DNA of 49,732 bases from Clostridiales bacterium (GCA_015058155.1 SVCW01000011.1:1-49732); one strand, 5' to 3'; counted from the stretch's first letter, positions 35,758 through 43,490 are shown. Notes: generated by a model from the letters alone, not told the origin. A program made the numbers and translations.

Positions 35758-36697
35758 ATATGTCTGTTTTTACAGTCTCTGTAAGCCCTGTAAGTGTTCC
35801 TGCAAGGCCCTGGAGCTCGCTCGGGATTATAATCTTTGTCGCATTTCCGTCTGCCATCGTTTCGAGCGTCTTTAAGCTTTCGTATCTTATTACTGCCTCT
35901 GTAGTACCGAGCGATTCACTTATAGCACCGAGTCCTTCTGCAGTTGCTTTCTGAACTATTCTGATTGCCTGCGCTTCTGCATCGGCCTTTGTCTTTATTG
36001 CTGTAGCTTCCGCTTCCGCCTGCATTCTTATAGTTTCTGCCTTTGCTTCTGCAGCTAATACAGCTGCTCTCTTCTCACCCTCTGCGATGTTTATCTGTGC
36101 TTCCTTTTTACCTTCTGACTGAAGTATTGCTTCACGCTTTTCACGTTCTGCCCTCATCTGCTTTTCCATCGCATCCTTGACATCCTTAGGCGGGTCTATA
36201 TTCTTCACTTCAACTCTTATAATTTTGATACCCCAAGGATCTGTCGCAAGGTCGAGAGTTTCACGCATCTGCGAATTTATTTCGTCTCTTCCCGTAAGAG
36301 TCGAATCAAGGTCCATCGAACCTACGATATTTCTGAGTGTTGTCGCAGTAAGATTTTCAACTGCGCTGATCGGACGTTCTGCACCGTAAGTAAGAAGCTT
36401 TGCATCGGAGAATGTCAGATATACAACACTATCGATCTGCATCGTTACATTATCCTTTGTGATTACTGACTGCGGTGCGAAATCTATTACCTGCTCCTTC
36501 ATCGTTACCTTGTTCGCAATCCTGTCGATAAAAGGTATCTTGATATGAAGCCCTGTGTCCCATACAGCATGAAATGAACCGAGTCTTTCAACTACATACT
36601 GCATTGCCTGCGGAACGATTACTACGTTCCTTACAATAACTGCAACTAATGCAGCAAACAATAATACTAAAGCTACACTTGAAAAAAAGTTACCCAT
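35756..36697 (-). CDS. SPFH/band 7 (stomatin-like) membrane protein
   Basis: This 313-residue protein is anchored by an N-terminal hydrophobic segment (residues 6-27). The band 7 domain follows (ERLGSFHAVWDTGLHIKIPFIDR, KVTMKEQVIDFAPQSVITKDNV). A long Ala/Glu-rich coiled coil spans about 180-255 and a hydrophobic-to-polar tail ends the protein. Such proteins form oligomeric membrane scaffolds. The NfeD-like gene 21 bp upstream is its usual partner. AAGGGGG lies about 6 nt before the ATG. A function in membrane organisation is inferred from the family. Confidence 0.92.
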   Translation of the reverse strand: MGNFFSSVALVLLFAALVAVIVRNVVIVPQAMQYVVERLGSFHAVWDTGLHIKIPFIDRIANKVTMKEQVIDFAPQSVITKDNVTMQIDSVVYLTFSDAKLLTYGAERPISAVENLTATTLRNIVGSMDLDSTLTGRDEINSQMRETLDLATDPWGIKIIRVEVKNIDPPKDVKDAMEKQMRAEREKREAILQSEGKKEAQINIAEGEKRAAVLAAEAKAETIRMQAEAEATAIKTKADAEAQAIRIVQKATAEGLGAISESLGTTEAVIRYESLKTLETMADGNATKIIIPSELQGLAGTLTGLTETVKTDI

Positions 36698-36718
36698 TTT
36701 CTTTCCCCCTTAATTAAT

Positions 36719-37144
36719 TTACTTGCTTTGAACATATGCGAGGCTACCCTCTATTTTTACGAGAGTAACAATACTGCCTTTTTCAATAATTTCTTTTTCA
36801 TTAACGTTTTTCGCAGTCCAGATCTGCCCGCTTATCGAAACAGCTCCCTTTCCTGCGAGAGTGTCTATCGTTTCAACGACTGTAAACTCATTACCTATGT
36901 ACCTGTCAAAGTTTGTCGGAATCTTCTTGTCCTTGAGTTTGCTCTTCCAGATTTTTTTAAAAAGAATCATCCCGATGGCAGATGCGATAATGAATATTAT
37001 AACTTGTACTGTCGTTCCTGCTCCGAGCGCCAGCGCACACAGTGCAAGACCTGCTGCAACCGCAAACCAGATTGATACGAGCGCAACCGTAAGCACCTCG
37101 ATTATGATGCAGGCAACAAGTATCACAACCCATAATACTGCCAC
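36719..37144 (-). CDS. NfeD-like membrane protein
   Basis: This 141-residue protein has three hydrophobic segments in residues 3-75, then a soluble OB-fold-like domain (about 80-141) containing YIGNEFTVVETIDTLAGKGAV and GSIVTLVKIEGSLAYV, typical of NfeD. It is encoded with the SPFH protein and probably binds it. The start is GTG behind a purine-rich GGGAGGGAG. The ATG visible one base upstream is in another frame. The short form lacks the ClpP-like protease domain of long NfeD. Confidence 0.88.
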   Translation of the reverse strand: MAVLWVVILVACIIIEVLTVALVSIWFAVAAGLALCALALGAGTTVQVIIFIIASAIGMILFKKIWKSKLKDKKIPTNFDRYIGNEFTVVETIDTLAGKGAVSISGQIWTAKNVNEKEIIEKGSIVTLVKIEGSLAYVQSK

Positions 37145-37212
37145 ATTTTCTCCCTCCCTTATTTATTTCTTTGAAAACAGTATACCAATATCTACAGTCC
37201 ATAACAACAGAC

Positions 37213-37244
37213 AAAAAGTGCATAATATGCCACACTTTATGCAC
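37213..37244 (-). terminator. second hairpin upstream of nfeD
   Basis: GTGCATAA pairs with TTATGCAC (8 bp, 11-nt loop), followed by TTTTTGTC on the minus strand. It may be a back-up terminator for the DUF4358 operon or an operator for nfeD-SPFH. Confidence 0.5.
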
Positions 37245-37252
37245 AACAAGTG

Positions 37253-37289
37253 TAAAAAAAACAGGAGAATGCTTTAAACATTCTCCTGT
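37253..37289 (-). terminator. terminator of the SGNH-DUF4358 operon
   Basis: A perfect 11-bp stem (ACAGGAGAATG / CATTCTCCTGT) with a 7-nt loop is followed by eight T on the minus strand, 11 bp past the stop. Confidence 0.92.
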
Positions 37290-37300
37290 AATAATCTCCA

Positions 37301-37807
37301 TTAATCGACTGCCGCATTCTTAAGAAAATCATCCTTTGCAGTACGGTACTGTTCATAATCTTCACACACAATCAGAATTACAACATCATCGACCTGCTCT
37401 ACTATTGCGTTTGAAAGCTTTTCTACTTCGTCAGGTGCATAGTTTTCATAGCTCTTGATCTGAGCATCAATTCTGTCAACGAGCACTGCACCGACCTTTG
37501 CTGCCTGGTCCTCATTTTCTACCGATATAACGGCAATTTCTTCAGCTGTGGCACCAGTACTCATGTACACGCTTAAATCGTCGTAATCGTTCTCTGTGAG
37601 CCCGTAGAGACTATATAAAACTCCAGCTGCATCATCATCGACTTCAGTCATGATATCGCCGAATTCAATCTTTGCAAGAAGTGTAGCTGCAAAAGCATCT
37701 TCATCAAGATCTCTCGTATAAGGGTTATAATCCTGAGTCCCTCCGCCACATGCAGCAAGAGTCATTATCGTTGTGAGCACAAGCACTAATGTTATTATTT
37801 TCTTCAT
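37301..37807 (-). CDS. DUF4358-family lipoprotein
   Basis: This 168-residue precursor has a lipoprotein signal peptide (MKKIITLVLVLTTIMTLAAC), with cleavage before Cys20. Then come GGGTQDYNPYTRD and an acidic domain resembling DUF4358, which is common in Clostridia and has no known function. It would be tethered to the outer face of the membrane. The frame opens five codons earlier; the ATG at 37807 has GGGGGA just upstream. It follows the SGNH lipoprotein gene by 41 bp, so they are probably one operon. Confidence 0.82.
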   Translation of the reverse strand: MKKIITLVLVLTTIMTLAACGGGTQDYNPYTRDLDEDAFAATLLAKIEFGDIMTEVDDDAAGVLYSLYGLTENDYDDLSVYMSTGATAEEIAVISVENEDQAAKVGAVLVDRIDAQIKSYENYAPDEVEKLSNAIVEQVDDVVILIVCEDYEQYRTAKDDFLKNAAVD

Positions 37808-37848
37808 AATTTCCCCCATCAATTTACAGGTTTTATATCTACCAGTTA

Positions 37849-38658
37849 TTATTCAGTCATTTCTGCCAGATTATTCGCCCAGATGATACAGTATTCCTTC
37901 GAGAAGTGAACACCATCAAATGAGCCGTCAGGAATCAGCGCACCGTCACTTCCTACAAGTCCATTGTCCGGATTCACATATGTTACGTCAAGATTCTCAG
38001 TCATTTCATAAATATGCGAATTATACCAGAATATCTGTCCGTTATTAACATATTCATGATTGTCTGATTTTTCCTGTGTAACGGGTATGAGAGCCTGAAC
38101 ATATATCTCTGATTCGGGCTGAAGTTCCTGCACCATAGCGATAAGTAATTCGTACTGCTCAATGAATTCTTCAATATATTTCATACCGAGATCATTCATT
38201 CCAAGGCCTATATATACTTTGCTGTAATCATTCTGCTCAAGAAGTTCCCTGATTGAAACTGAAATTCCGCCAGGCATATTTACAGTTTCGCCATTAACGA
38301 TTTCGTACATTGAAAGACCTTTGGCGCAAAAAAAGTCAGCTCCCTTGATTCCTGAATAAAGCTGAAGTCCTTCTGTTCTCGAATCACCGATGAAAAGTGC
38401 ATTTTCAAATACTGAATAATCTCCTGCTTCAGCTACAGGTACATACGAATTGTTTGTTTCCTCATCATATTCATCGATGTTGCTATCGTTATCTGTTTGA
38501 TCACTCTCGCCCGATTCTTCATGAGTGTTGTCCATTATTATTACATCCTGATCATCATCCTGATCTGAATCAACATATGTTCCGTGACAACCCGTTAAAG
38601 TAAACATCAACGAAATAATTAATAAGAAGATTACTGAAAGTAGTTTTTTTCTGTCCAT
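37849..38658 (-). CDS. SGNH/GDSL-hydrolase lipoprotein
   Basis: This 269-residue precursor has a lipoprotein signal (LIISLMFTLTGC) and an acidic linker rich in Asp/Ser/Asn (about 25-75). An SGNH-like hydrolase domain follows. The nucleophile block is FIGDSRTEGL, the Asn block is GLGMNDLG, and the C-terminal DGVHFS supplies the Asp-His pair. It probably deacylates a cell-wall sugar or other extracellular ester. AGGAG lies 8 nt before the ATG. The promoter contains the operator shared with two amino acid-binding proteins. Substrate unknown. Confidence 0.85.
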   Translation of the reverse strand: MDRKKLLSVIFLLIISLMFTLTGCHGTYVDSDQDDDQDVIIMDNTHEESGESDQTDNDSNIDEYDEETNNSYVPVAEAGDYSVFENALFIGDSRTEGLQLYSGIKGADFFCAKGLSMYEIVNGETVNMPGGISVSIRELLEQNDYSKVYIGLGMNDLGMKYIEEFIEQYELLIAMVQELQPESEIYVQALIPVTQEKSDNHEYVNNGQIFWYNSHIYEMTENLDVTYVNPDNGLVGSDGALIPDGSFDGVHFSKEYCIIWANNLAEMTE

Positions 38659-38694
38659 CCCGATACTCCTTAAGCAAATGAATCAACTCTTGTA

Positions 38695-38722
38695 ATTATA
38701 CACCATCGTGAATTCTTGTACA
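38695..38722 (-). promoter_or_regulatory. promoter and operator of the SGNH lipoprotein operon
   Basis: On the minus strand TATAAT (38700-38695) is preceded by a weak TGTACA at a 16-bp spacing. The plus-strand reading of 38698-38713 is ATACACCATCGTGAAT, which matches the sequences at 40586 and 41714 in 14 of 16 shared positions, at the same offset from the -10. Confidence 0.6.
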
Positions 38723-38780
38723 TCACTTTTTCGCTATAAAACGAGTTATTTTTCCGTAAAAATGTTTCATTGCAACTTCA

Positions 38781-38818
38781 AAAAAGAACCGGGCGACAGT
38801 TTTTATATCTGCCGCCCG
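38781..38818 (-). terminator. terminator of binding protein 1
   Basis: CGGGCGGCAG pairs with CTGTCGCCCG (one G-T pair, 9-nt loop), followed by GTTCTTTTTT on the minus strand. Confidence 0.8.
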
Positions 38819-38856
38819 ATTCATGAGACTTGCTATTAAAATTTGTTTGAATTGGC

Positions 38857-39636
38857 TTATTCTGTTTCGCCTGCAATCCACTTCATTACGAGTTCATCGT
38901 AAGTTCCGTTGTCCTTAACATTCTGGAGACCAGTGTTAATCATTTCAAGGAGTTCAGCGTTGCCCTTCTGAACTGCAAATGCATAGCTTTCAGCATCCAT
39001 TACATCACCAACAGTCTTTACCTTACCAGGCTGCTTAGCCATGTAAGCGTTTGCTACTGGTTCGTCTACGATAACAGCTTCAACGTCCCCATTGATAACC
39101 TGAAGCATACAAGCATCAAAACCATCGAGAATTACAGCTTCCTTGATCTTGCCGTCAGCAAGAAGTGATTCAACCTTTCCTGCACCTGTTGTTGCAATCT
39201 GGCTTGCAACCTTCATGTCAGCAGTAAGATCATCAACGCTGTTAATTGTTTCATTGTCAGCAGCTACTACAACGATGAGTGCTGAATCATAATATGTGTC
39301 AGTAAAATCAACCTTTTCAGCTCTTTCTTCTGTGATACCCATACCTGCAGTGATGATGTCACCTGTTCCTGATTCGATTGCAGGAATGAGAGCATCAAAT
39401 CCCATGTCTACGAATTCTACCTTGAATCCCTGATCTTCACCAATTGCAGCGATTAAGTCCATATCAAATCCGATAACGTTTCCGTTTTCATCAACTGTGT
39501 CAAATGGAGGGAATGTAGCTTCTGTAATTGCCTTGTATACAGGAACATCTGCATCTGTATCTTCTCCGCCGCCACCGCAGGCTACCATTCCGAGTACGAG
39601 TACGAGTACTAAACCGATTGCTAAAATTTTCTTCAT
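38857..39636 (-). CDS. amino acid-binding lipoprotein 1 (SBP family 3)
   Basis: This 259-residue precursor has a lipoprotein signal (LVLVLVLGMVAC) with the lipid-attached Cys at position 20. A type II periplasmic-binding fold follows. The family start TEATFPPFDTVDENGNVIGFDMDL is replaced at later positions by residues different from its two paralogues: TDTYYDSALIVVVA and IVDEPVANAYMA, the normal SBP family 3 hinge. It captures an amino acid for an ABC importer. It lies 74 bp after paralogue 2 with only a weak hairpin between, so cotranscription is likely. AAGGAAG precedes the ATG. Confidence 0.92.
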   Translation of the reverse strand: MKKILAIGLVLVLVLGMVACGGGGEDTDADVPVYKAITEATFPPFDTVDENGNVIGFDMDLIAAIGEDQGFKVEFVDMGFDALIPAIESGTGDIITAGMGITEERAEKVDFTDTYYDSALIVVVAADNETINSVDDLTADMKVASQIATTGAGKVESLLADGKIKEAVILDGFDACMLQVINGDVEAVIVDEPVANAYMAKQPGKVKTVGDVMDAESYAFAVQKGNAELLEMINTGLQNVKDNGTYDELVMKWIAGETE

Positions 39637-39710
39637 GTCTTCTTCCTTCTTTCCTTATTCAAACAAATTATACTTTATATACTGACCGGCATCGCCGGAT
39701 TCAGACCTCA

Positions 39711-40502
39711 TTATTCCTGACCGTGTCCTTCGCCGAGCCACTTAGTCATGATTTCGTCATATGTTCCATCTGCCTTGATATTTGCAAGACCATCTTCGAT
39801 CATCTGGTGAAGTTCTTCGTTACCATTCTGAACTGCGAATGCGATTTCTACGTAACCTTCATCAGGTCCTGCTACCTTAACATCATCACTATGTAATGTG
39901 TAGTAATATCTCATAACAGCTGATGCTGCGAAAATCGCATCGATATCTCCATTGATAAGCTGGAGGAGACAAGTATCATAACCATCCATGATTACAGCCT
40001 TACCAAGTTCACCTGCTTCTTCAAGAGCGATGAGCTTGTCAGCATATGAATTTGAAATCTGGCTTGCTACACTGTGTTCTGATGTGAAATCATCGAAACA
40101 AGTGATATCTGTGTTGTCCTTTGCTACGAGGATAGCTTCACCACCGATGTAGTAAGGAGTTGTGAAGTAAACCTGTTCCTGTCTTTCAGGAGTTACGCTG
40201 ATACCTGCTGTAAGGATATCTGCTGTACCTGACTGGATTGCAGGTACGATTGAGTTGAACGGCATATCAACGAATTCTACCTTGAATCCCTGGTCTTCAG
40301 CGATTGCATTCATGATATCCATGTCGATACCGATTGGATTACCATTTTCGTCTACTGTGTCAAATGGAGGATATGTACATTCTGTAGCACAGATGTAAGT
40401 CTTTACTTCTTCATCTTCACTGCCACCGCCTCCGCAGGCAACCATACTGAATACCATTACTACTACTAATGTGAGAGCTAATACCTTCTTTAAACTTTTC
40501 AT
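39711..40502 (-). CDS. amino acid-binding lipoprotein 2 (SBP family 3)
   Basis: This 263-residue precursor has the signal VVMVFSMVAC and an extracellular binding domain opening CATECTYPPFDTVDENG. It is about three-quarters identical by eye to paralogue 3 and clearly less like paralogue 1. Both 2 and 3 have ASAVMRYYYTLH where most relatives have a VxD hinge motif (present in paralogue 1), so their ligand may be different. AAGGAT lies 7 nt before the ATG. Its promoter and operator are nearly copied from paralogue 3. The encoded partner transporter is not adjacent. Confidence 0.92.
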   Translation of the reverse strand: MKSLKKVLALTLVVVMVFSMVACGGGGSEDEEVKTYICATECTYPPFDTVDENGNPIGIDMDIMNAIAEDQGFKVEFVDMPFNSIVPAIQSGTADILTAGISVTPERQEQVYFTTPYYIGGEAILVAKDNTDITCFDDFTSEHSVASQISNSYADKLIALEEAGELGKAVIMDGYDTCLLQLINGDIDAIFAASAVMRYYYTLHSDDVKVAGPDEGYVEIAFAVQNGNEELHQMIEDGLANIKADGTYDEIMTKWLGEGHGQE

Positions 40503-40556
40503 TTCTTTTATCCTTCTTTCTGTTTCTGTTATATTTGCACCTCGTAATGTGAATTA

Positions 40557-40564
40557 AGGTGTAT
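40557..40564 (-). promoter_or_regulatory. extra operator half-sites in the SBP2 leader
   Basis: Plus-strand AGGTGTAT is the inverted counterpart of ATACACCT at 40586-40593. GTGAAT at 40549-40554 stands four bases before GTGTAT (40559-40564). They could be additional contacts for the regulator of the main operator. Confidence 0.35.
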
Positions 40565-40579
40565 TTGCTTTTGACATTT

Positions 40580-40611
40580 ATAAATATACACCTGCGTGAA
40601 TGTTTAGTCAA
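40580..40611 (-). promoter_or_regulatory. promoter and operator of binding protein 2
   Basis: On the minus strand TTGACT (40611-40606), a 17-bp spacer and TATATT (40588-40583). The operator-like ATACACCTGCGTGAAT (40586-40601, plus-strand reading) covers part of the -10 and the spacer. ATAAATATACAC is at 40580-40591. The upstream A/T-rich tract (to about 40650) is nearly identical to that of binding protein 3. The rest of 40503-40826 is leader and AT-rich DNA without a gene. Confidence 0.75.
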
Positions 40612-40756
40612 CCCCTTTTTTGTATTTTTTCACAAATATTTTTATAAAAATAAGGCAATATGATAAAAAATCTGTTAATTTGCACTATTTTCTAAATATT
40701 TATGCTTTGATAAATCATTTTTAATGCTTACTTTTATAAATTCATATAAACAGTTC

Positions 40757-40787
40757 ATAAATAAACGGGTGACAATTATGCCACCCG
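40757..40787 (-). terminator. terminator of binding protein 3
   Basis: The stem CGGGTG / CACCCG, extended by near-complementary bases, is followed by TTTATTTATG on the minus strand, 40 bp past the stop. Confidence 0.65.
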
Positions 40788-40826
40788 GGATTTTTATCTT
40801 TTCTTTTTATAGAATATACTAGTATA

Positions 40827-41618
40827 TTATTCCTGACCGTGATCTTCTCCGATCCACTTAGTCATGATTTCATCATATGTTCCGTTTGCCTTGATGTTAG
40901 CAAGACCATCTTCAATCATCTGATGGAGTTCTTCATTACCATTCTGTACAGCGAAAGCAACTTCTTCGTATCCTTCGTCAGGACCTGCAACCTTAACATC
41001 TTCATCATGTAAAGTATAGTAGTATCTCATTACTGCTGATGATGCAAGGATAGCATCGATATCTCCATTGATGAGCTGGAGGAGACAAGTATCATAACCA
41101 TCAAGAATTACAGCCTTGCCGAGTTCACCTTCTGCTTCCATCTTGAGAAGCTTGTCTGCATACGGATTTGAAATCTGACTTGCAGCCTTATGTTCACTAG
41201 TAAGATCTGCAATGCAAGTGATGTCAGTATTGTCCTTGGCTACGAGGAGAGCTTCTCCACCAATGTAATAAGGAGTACTGAAGTAAATCTTTTCAGCTCT
41301 TTCAGGAGTAATACTGATGCCGGCTGTGATAATATCTACAGAACCTGATTCAAGCGCAGGTTCGATTGAGTCAAACGGCATATTCATATACTTTACCTTG
41401 AAACCCTGATCTTCAGCGATTGCATTCATGATATCCATGTCGATACCGATTGGATCGCCATTGTCATCTACTGTATCAAATGGAGGATATGTACATTCTG
41501 TTGCACAGATATATGTCTTAACGTCAGCGTCGTCTTCTCCGCCGCCTCCGCAGGCTACCATGCTGAATACCATAGCGATAACTAATGAGAGAGCCAGTAC
41601 TTTTTTAAGATTTTTCAT
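40827..41618 (-). CDS. amino acid-binding lipoprotein 3 (SBP family 3)
   Basis: This 263-residue precursor has the lipoprotein signal VIAMVFSMVAC and the same domain plan as paralogue 2, including CATECTYPPFDTVDDNG and ASSAVMRYYYTLH. It likely arose by a recent duplication together with its promoter. It has its own terminator, so it is a single-gene unit. AAGGAAG lies 6 nt before the ATG. A GGAGCA/TGCTCC hairpin is in the leader (41676-41698) without a T-run. The likely partner is the permease-ATPase pair at 24.7-26.1 kb, on the grounds of promoter similarity only. Confidence 0.92.
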   Translation of the reverse strand: MKNLKKVLALSLVIAMVFSMVACGGGGEDDADVKTYICATECTYPPFDTVDDNGDPIGIDMDIMNAIAEDQGFKVKYMNMPFDSIEPALESGSVDIITAGISITPERAEKIYFSTPYYIGGEALLVAKDNTDITCIADLTSEHKAASQISNPYADKLLKMEAEGELGKAVILDGYDTCLLQLINGDIDAILASSAVMRYYYTLHDEDVKVAGPDEGYEEVAFAVQNGNEELHQMIEDGLANIKANGTYDEIMTKWIGEDHGQE

Positions 41619-41707
41619 TATTACTTCCTTCTTTCGTCTTTTATGATTTTGCGTCTCCGCTATTACTTATTAAATGGAGCATTTTTTTAAATTGCTCCTT
41701 CGATGTC

Positions 41708-41739
41708 ATAAATATACACCAACGTGTATTTTTAGTCAA
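41708..41739 (-). promoter_or_regulatory. promoter and operator of binding protein 3
   Basis: On the minus strand TTGACT (41739-41734), a 17-bp spacer and TATATT (41716-41711). The palindromic ATACACCAACGTGTAT (41714-41729) overlaps the -10 and spacer. ATAAATATACAC is at 41708-41719. Confidence 0.75.
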
Positions 41740-41832
41740 CCCCTTTTTGTATTTTTTCACAAATATTTTTATATTTATTAATCAGTGCACCAATTTTTTG
41801 TTTAAATTTACAAATTTTCCGAATATTTATGA

Positions 41833-42186
41833 TTATCTCAGTGATTTCGGATTGAATAAAATTGCAATAATATACCCGAATGCGATTGCAAAAGCGACCC
41901 CTGCTGCAGTTGACTTGATTCCTCCTGATATCGCACCTATAAATCCTTCGCCGGCACCTTCCATTGCGCCCTTTGCAAGACTGTAACCAAAGCCGGTAAG
42001 CGGTACCGTAGCACCATTTCCGGCAATTTCAACGAGTGACCCGTAGATATTAAGTGCAGTCAGAAGTACACCAGTTACGACAAACAATACAAGAACTCTT
42101 GGTGTAGTAAGTTTAGTAGTATCGATAAGAATCTGCCCTATTGCACAGATTATGCCGCCAATTATAAATGCATATAAATATTCCAT
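41833..42186 (-). CDS. spoVAE: stage V sporulation protein AE
   Basis: This 117-residue membrane protein with three to four hydrophobic segments matches SpoVAE (SpoVAEb type). Recognisable stretches are GGIICAIGQILIDTTKLTTPRVLVLFV and GNGATVPLTGFGYSLAKGA. It is part of the forespore inner-membrane complex that imports dipicolinic acid during sporulation and releases it at germination. GGGGTG precedes the ATG. It follows spoVAD by 116 bp, a larger gap than in usual spoVA operons. Confidence 0.93.
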   Translation of the reverse strand: MEYLYAFIIGGIICAIGQILIDTTKLTTPRVLVLFVVTGVLLTALNIYGSLVEIAGNGATVPLTGFGYSLAKGAMEGAGEGFIGAISGGIKSTAAGVAFAIAFGYIIAILFNPKSLR

Positions 42187-42212
42187 TTTTCACCCCTATA
42201 TACATCAATCCA

Positions 42213-42243
42213 GCGAAATATACATATTATATGCATATTTCGC
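42213..42243. repeat. 31-bp palindrome between spoVAD and spoVAE
   Basis: GCGAAATAT (42213-42221) and ATATTTCGC (42235-42243) are perfectly complementary. CATAT/ATATG pair inside, with one mismatched base each side and a single central T. No T-run follows on either strand, so an operator or leader structure is likelier than a terminator. Confidence 0.6.
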
Positions 42244-42302
42244 ATAATAATCTATTTTCATACGTATAATTTGAATACAAATGATAATTTATTTGTATAT
42301 CT

Positions 42303-43352
42303 TTATTCGGACTCAAGCGCTATAGCGTGTGCAATTCCCGGGATTGATTCACCCTGAAAAGGACTGATTGTTGATAAAAGAGCTCCCGTTGAAAGAATCA
42401 AAGCTCTTTTAATTTCACCACGCTTCATTTTCTTAAACAGCCACGCAGTATATACACACGCAGAACAACCGCATCCGCTACCACCTGCATGAACATCCTG
42501 ATCTTTTGTAAAAATCATCGTTCCGCAGTCGTCGTATATATTGGAAAGCATGCTTTTGTCATATCCTGCATCAGCAAGAAGATCAAGAGCAATTTCTTTT
42601 CCTATAAATCCAAGGTCACCTGTCAGTATAATATCGTAGTAATCAGGACTGCGCCCTGTGTCTTCAAAGTGATTGAGAAGTGTATCTACTGCTGCCGGTG
42701 CCATTGCAGCGCCCATCTGGTTGGCATCCTTCATACCGGTATCAATAATTTTCCCGATAGTTCCCTCAGTAATATAAATGTTTCTTTCTGTAATGACATT
42801 CCCACCTGCAACTGCCAGAGACTTCTCAGAAATACATACTGCTCCCGCAGCTGTCGCAGTCCACTGTGCCGAAGGCGGTCTCTGATTACCATGTTCAAGC
42901 GGCATTCTGAACTGTCTTTCGGCCGTACAGAAATGGCTCGATGCTCCGGCAAGGACATTTGCTGCATATCCTGCATTTACCATAGAAGCTGCCATGAGCA
43001 TTGACTGCGTCATTGTACTGCACGCACCATAAAGTCCTATAAAAGGCACCTGCATATCTCTTGCCATAAATGCACTCGACATAAGCTGATTGAGAAGATC
43101 GCCTGAAAACATAATATCAATGTCACTCACTTCAAGTCCTGCTCTCTTTACTGCCGTTTCCATAGCAGTCTTAAGCATCTTACTCTCCGCCTTCTCCCAG
43201 CTCTTTTCTCCGTACATATTGTCGCTTAAAACGATATCTATGTCATCTTTCAGCGGTCCTTCACCTTCCTTCGTACCGCCTACAGAACACATACCGGCAA
43301 TCACCGGCCTCTTTTCAAATTCAATTGTCTGATTTCCGATTTTTGATTTCAT
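42303..43352 (-). CDS. spoVAD: stage V sporulation protein AD
   Basis: This 349-residue protein of the thiolase-like SpoVAD family binds dipicolinic acid on the forespore membrane. It opens KIGNQTIEFEKRPVIAGMCSVGGTKEGEGP and has GLYGACSTMTQSM, HFCTAERQFRMPLEHGNQRPPSAQWTA in part, and GGSGCGCSACVYTAWLFKKM near the end. The frame runs 43 codons further upstream, but that part is unlike SpoVAD and crosses a terminator. The ATG at 43352 has AGGGTG before it and gives the family length. Confidence 0.94.
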   Translation of the reverse strand: MKSKIGNQTIEFEKRPVIAGMCSVGGTKEGEGPLKDDIDIVLSDNMYGEKSWEKAESKMLKTAMETAVKRAGLEVSDIDIMFSGDLLNQLMSSAFMARDMQVPFIGLYGACSTMTQSMLMAASMVNAGYAANVLAGASSHFCTAERQFRMPLEHGNQRPPSAQWTATAAGAVCISEKSLAVAGGNVITERNIYITEGTIGKIIDTGMKDANQMGAAMAPAAVDTLLNHFEDTGRSPDYYDIILTGDLGFIGKEIALDLLADAGYDKSMLSNIYDDCGTMIFTKDQDVHAGGSGCGCSACVYTAWLFKKMKRGEIKRALILSTGALLSTISPFQGESIPGIAHAIALESE

Positions 43353-43373
43353 TTTGAACACCCTAATAAACAA

Positions 43374-43422
43374 TTTGTCTATATTATTTTCAAAAACAAA
43401 AAAAGTATTCAGCAATTCTGAA
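43374..43422 (-). promoter_or_regulatory. candidate sigma-G promoter of spoVAD
   Basis: On the minus strand TGAATA fits the forespore sigma-G -35 pattern. It lies in the 3-prime arm of the maf terminator. AATAATA 17 bp later matches CATACTA at 5 of 7 positions. It is weaker than the spoVAC promoter, and spoVAD needs one because a terminator precedes it. Confidence 0.4.
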
Positions 43423-43427
43423 TACTT
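43393..43427 (-). terminator. terminator of the Maf-Nudix gene
   Basis: A perfect 10-bp stem (AAGTATTCAG / CTGAATACTT) with a 5-nt loop is followed by TTTTTTTG and more T on the minus strand. Confidence 0.9.
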
Positions 43428-43432
43428 GTGTA

Positions 43433-43490
43433 AGCGCGCGATGTGCTTCGAGCGAACAATTTTATTGTGAGCGAGGACCACTCGCGCGCT
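43433..43490 (-). other. GC-rich structured element after the Maf-Nudix gene
   Basis: AGCGCGCGA (43433-43441) pairs perfectly with TCGCGCGCT (43482-43490). The 40-nt interior has a further ACAAT/ATTGT stem and two GAGCGA direct repeats. It stands out from AT-rich surroundings and lies between the stop codon and a complete T-run terminator. It could be a REP-like repeat, a small structured RNA or an RNA stability element. Confidence 0.45.

Noticed and set aside
36957-37301. Cys-rich minus-strand frame overlapping nfeD
   Set aside because: It is the shifted reading of nfeD and runs across two terminator hairpins.
39686-39698. CCGGC/GCCGG hairpin between binding proteins 2 and 1 as a terminator
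   Set aside because: The stem has only 5 bp and is not followed by T on the minus strand.
39528-39896. Plus-strand frame opposite two binding proteins
   Set aside because: It spans the end of one gene and the start of another on the opposite strand, with no initiation signal.
40612-40760. AT-rich stretch upstream of binding protein 2 considered as an origin-like or repeat region
   Set aside because: It has no iterated boxes beyond the promoter-proximal tract shared with binding protein 3.
43353-43481. 43-codon N-terminal extension of spoVAD
   Set aside because: It reads through the maf terminator, does not look like SpoVAD, and a good ribosome binding site precedes the inner ATG.
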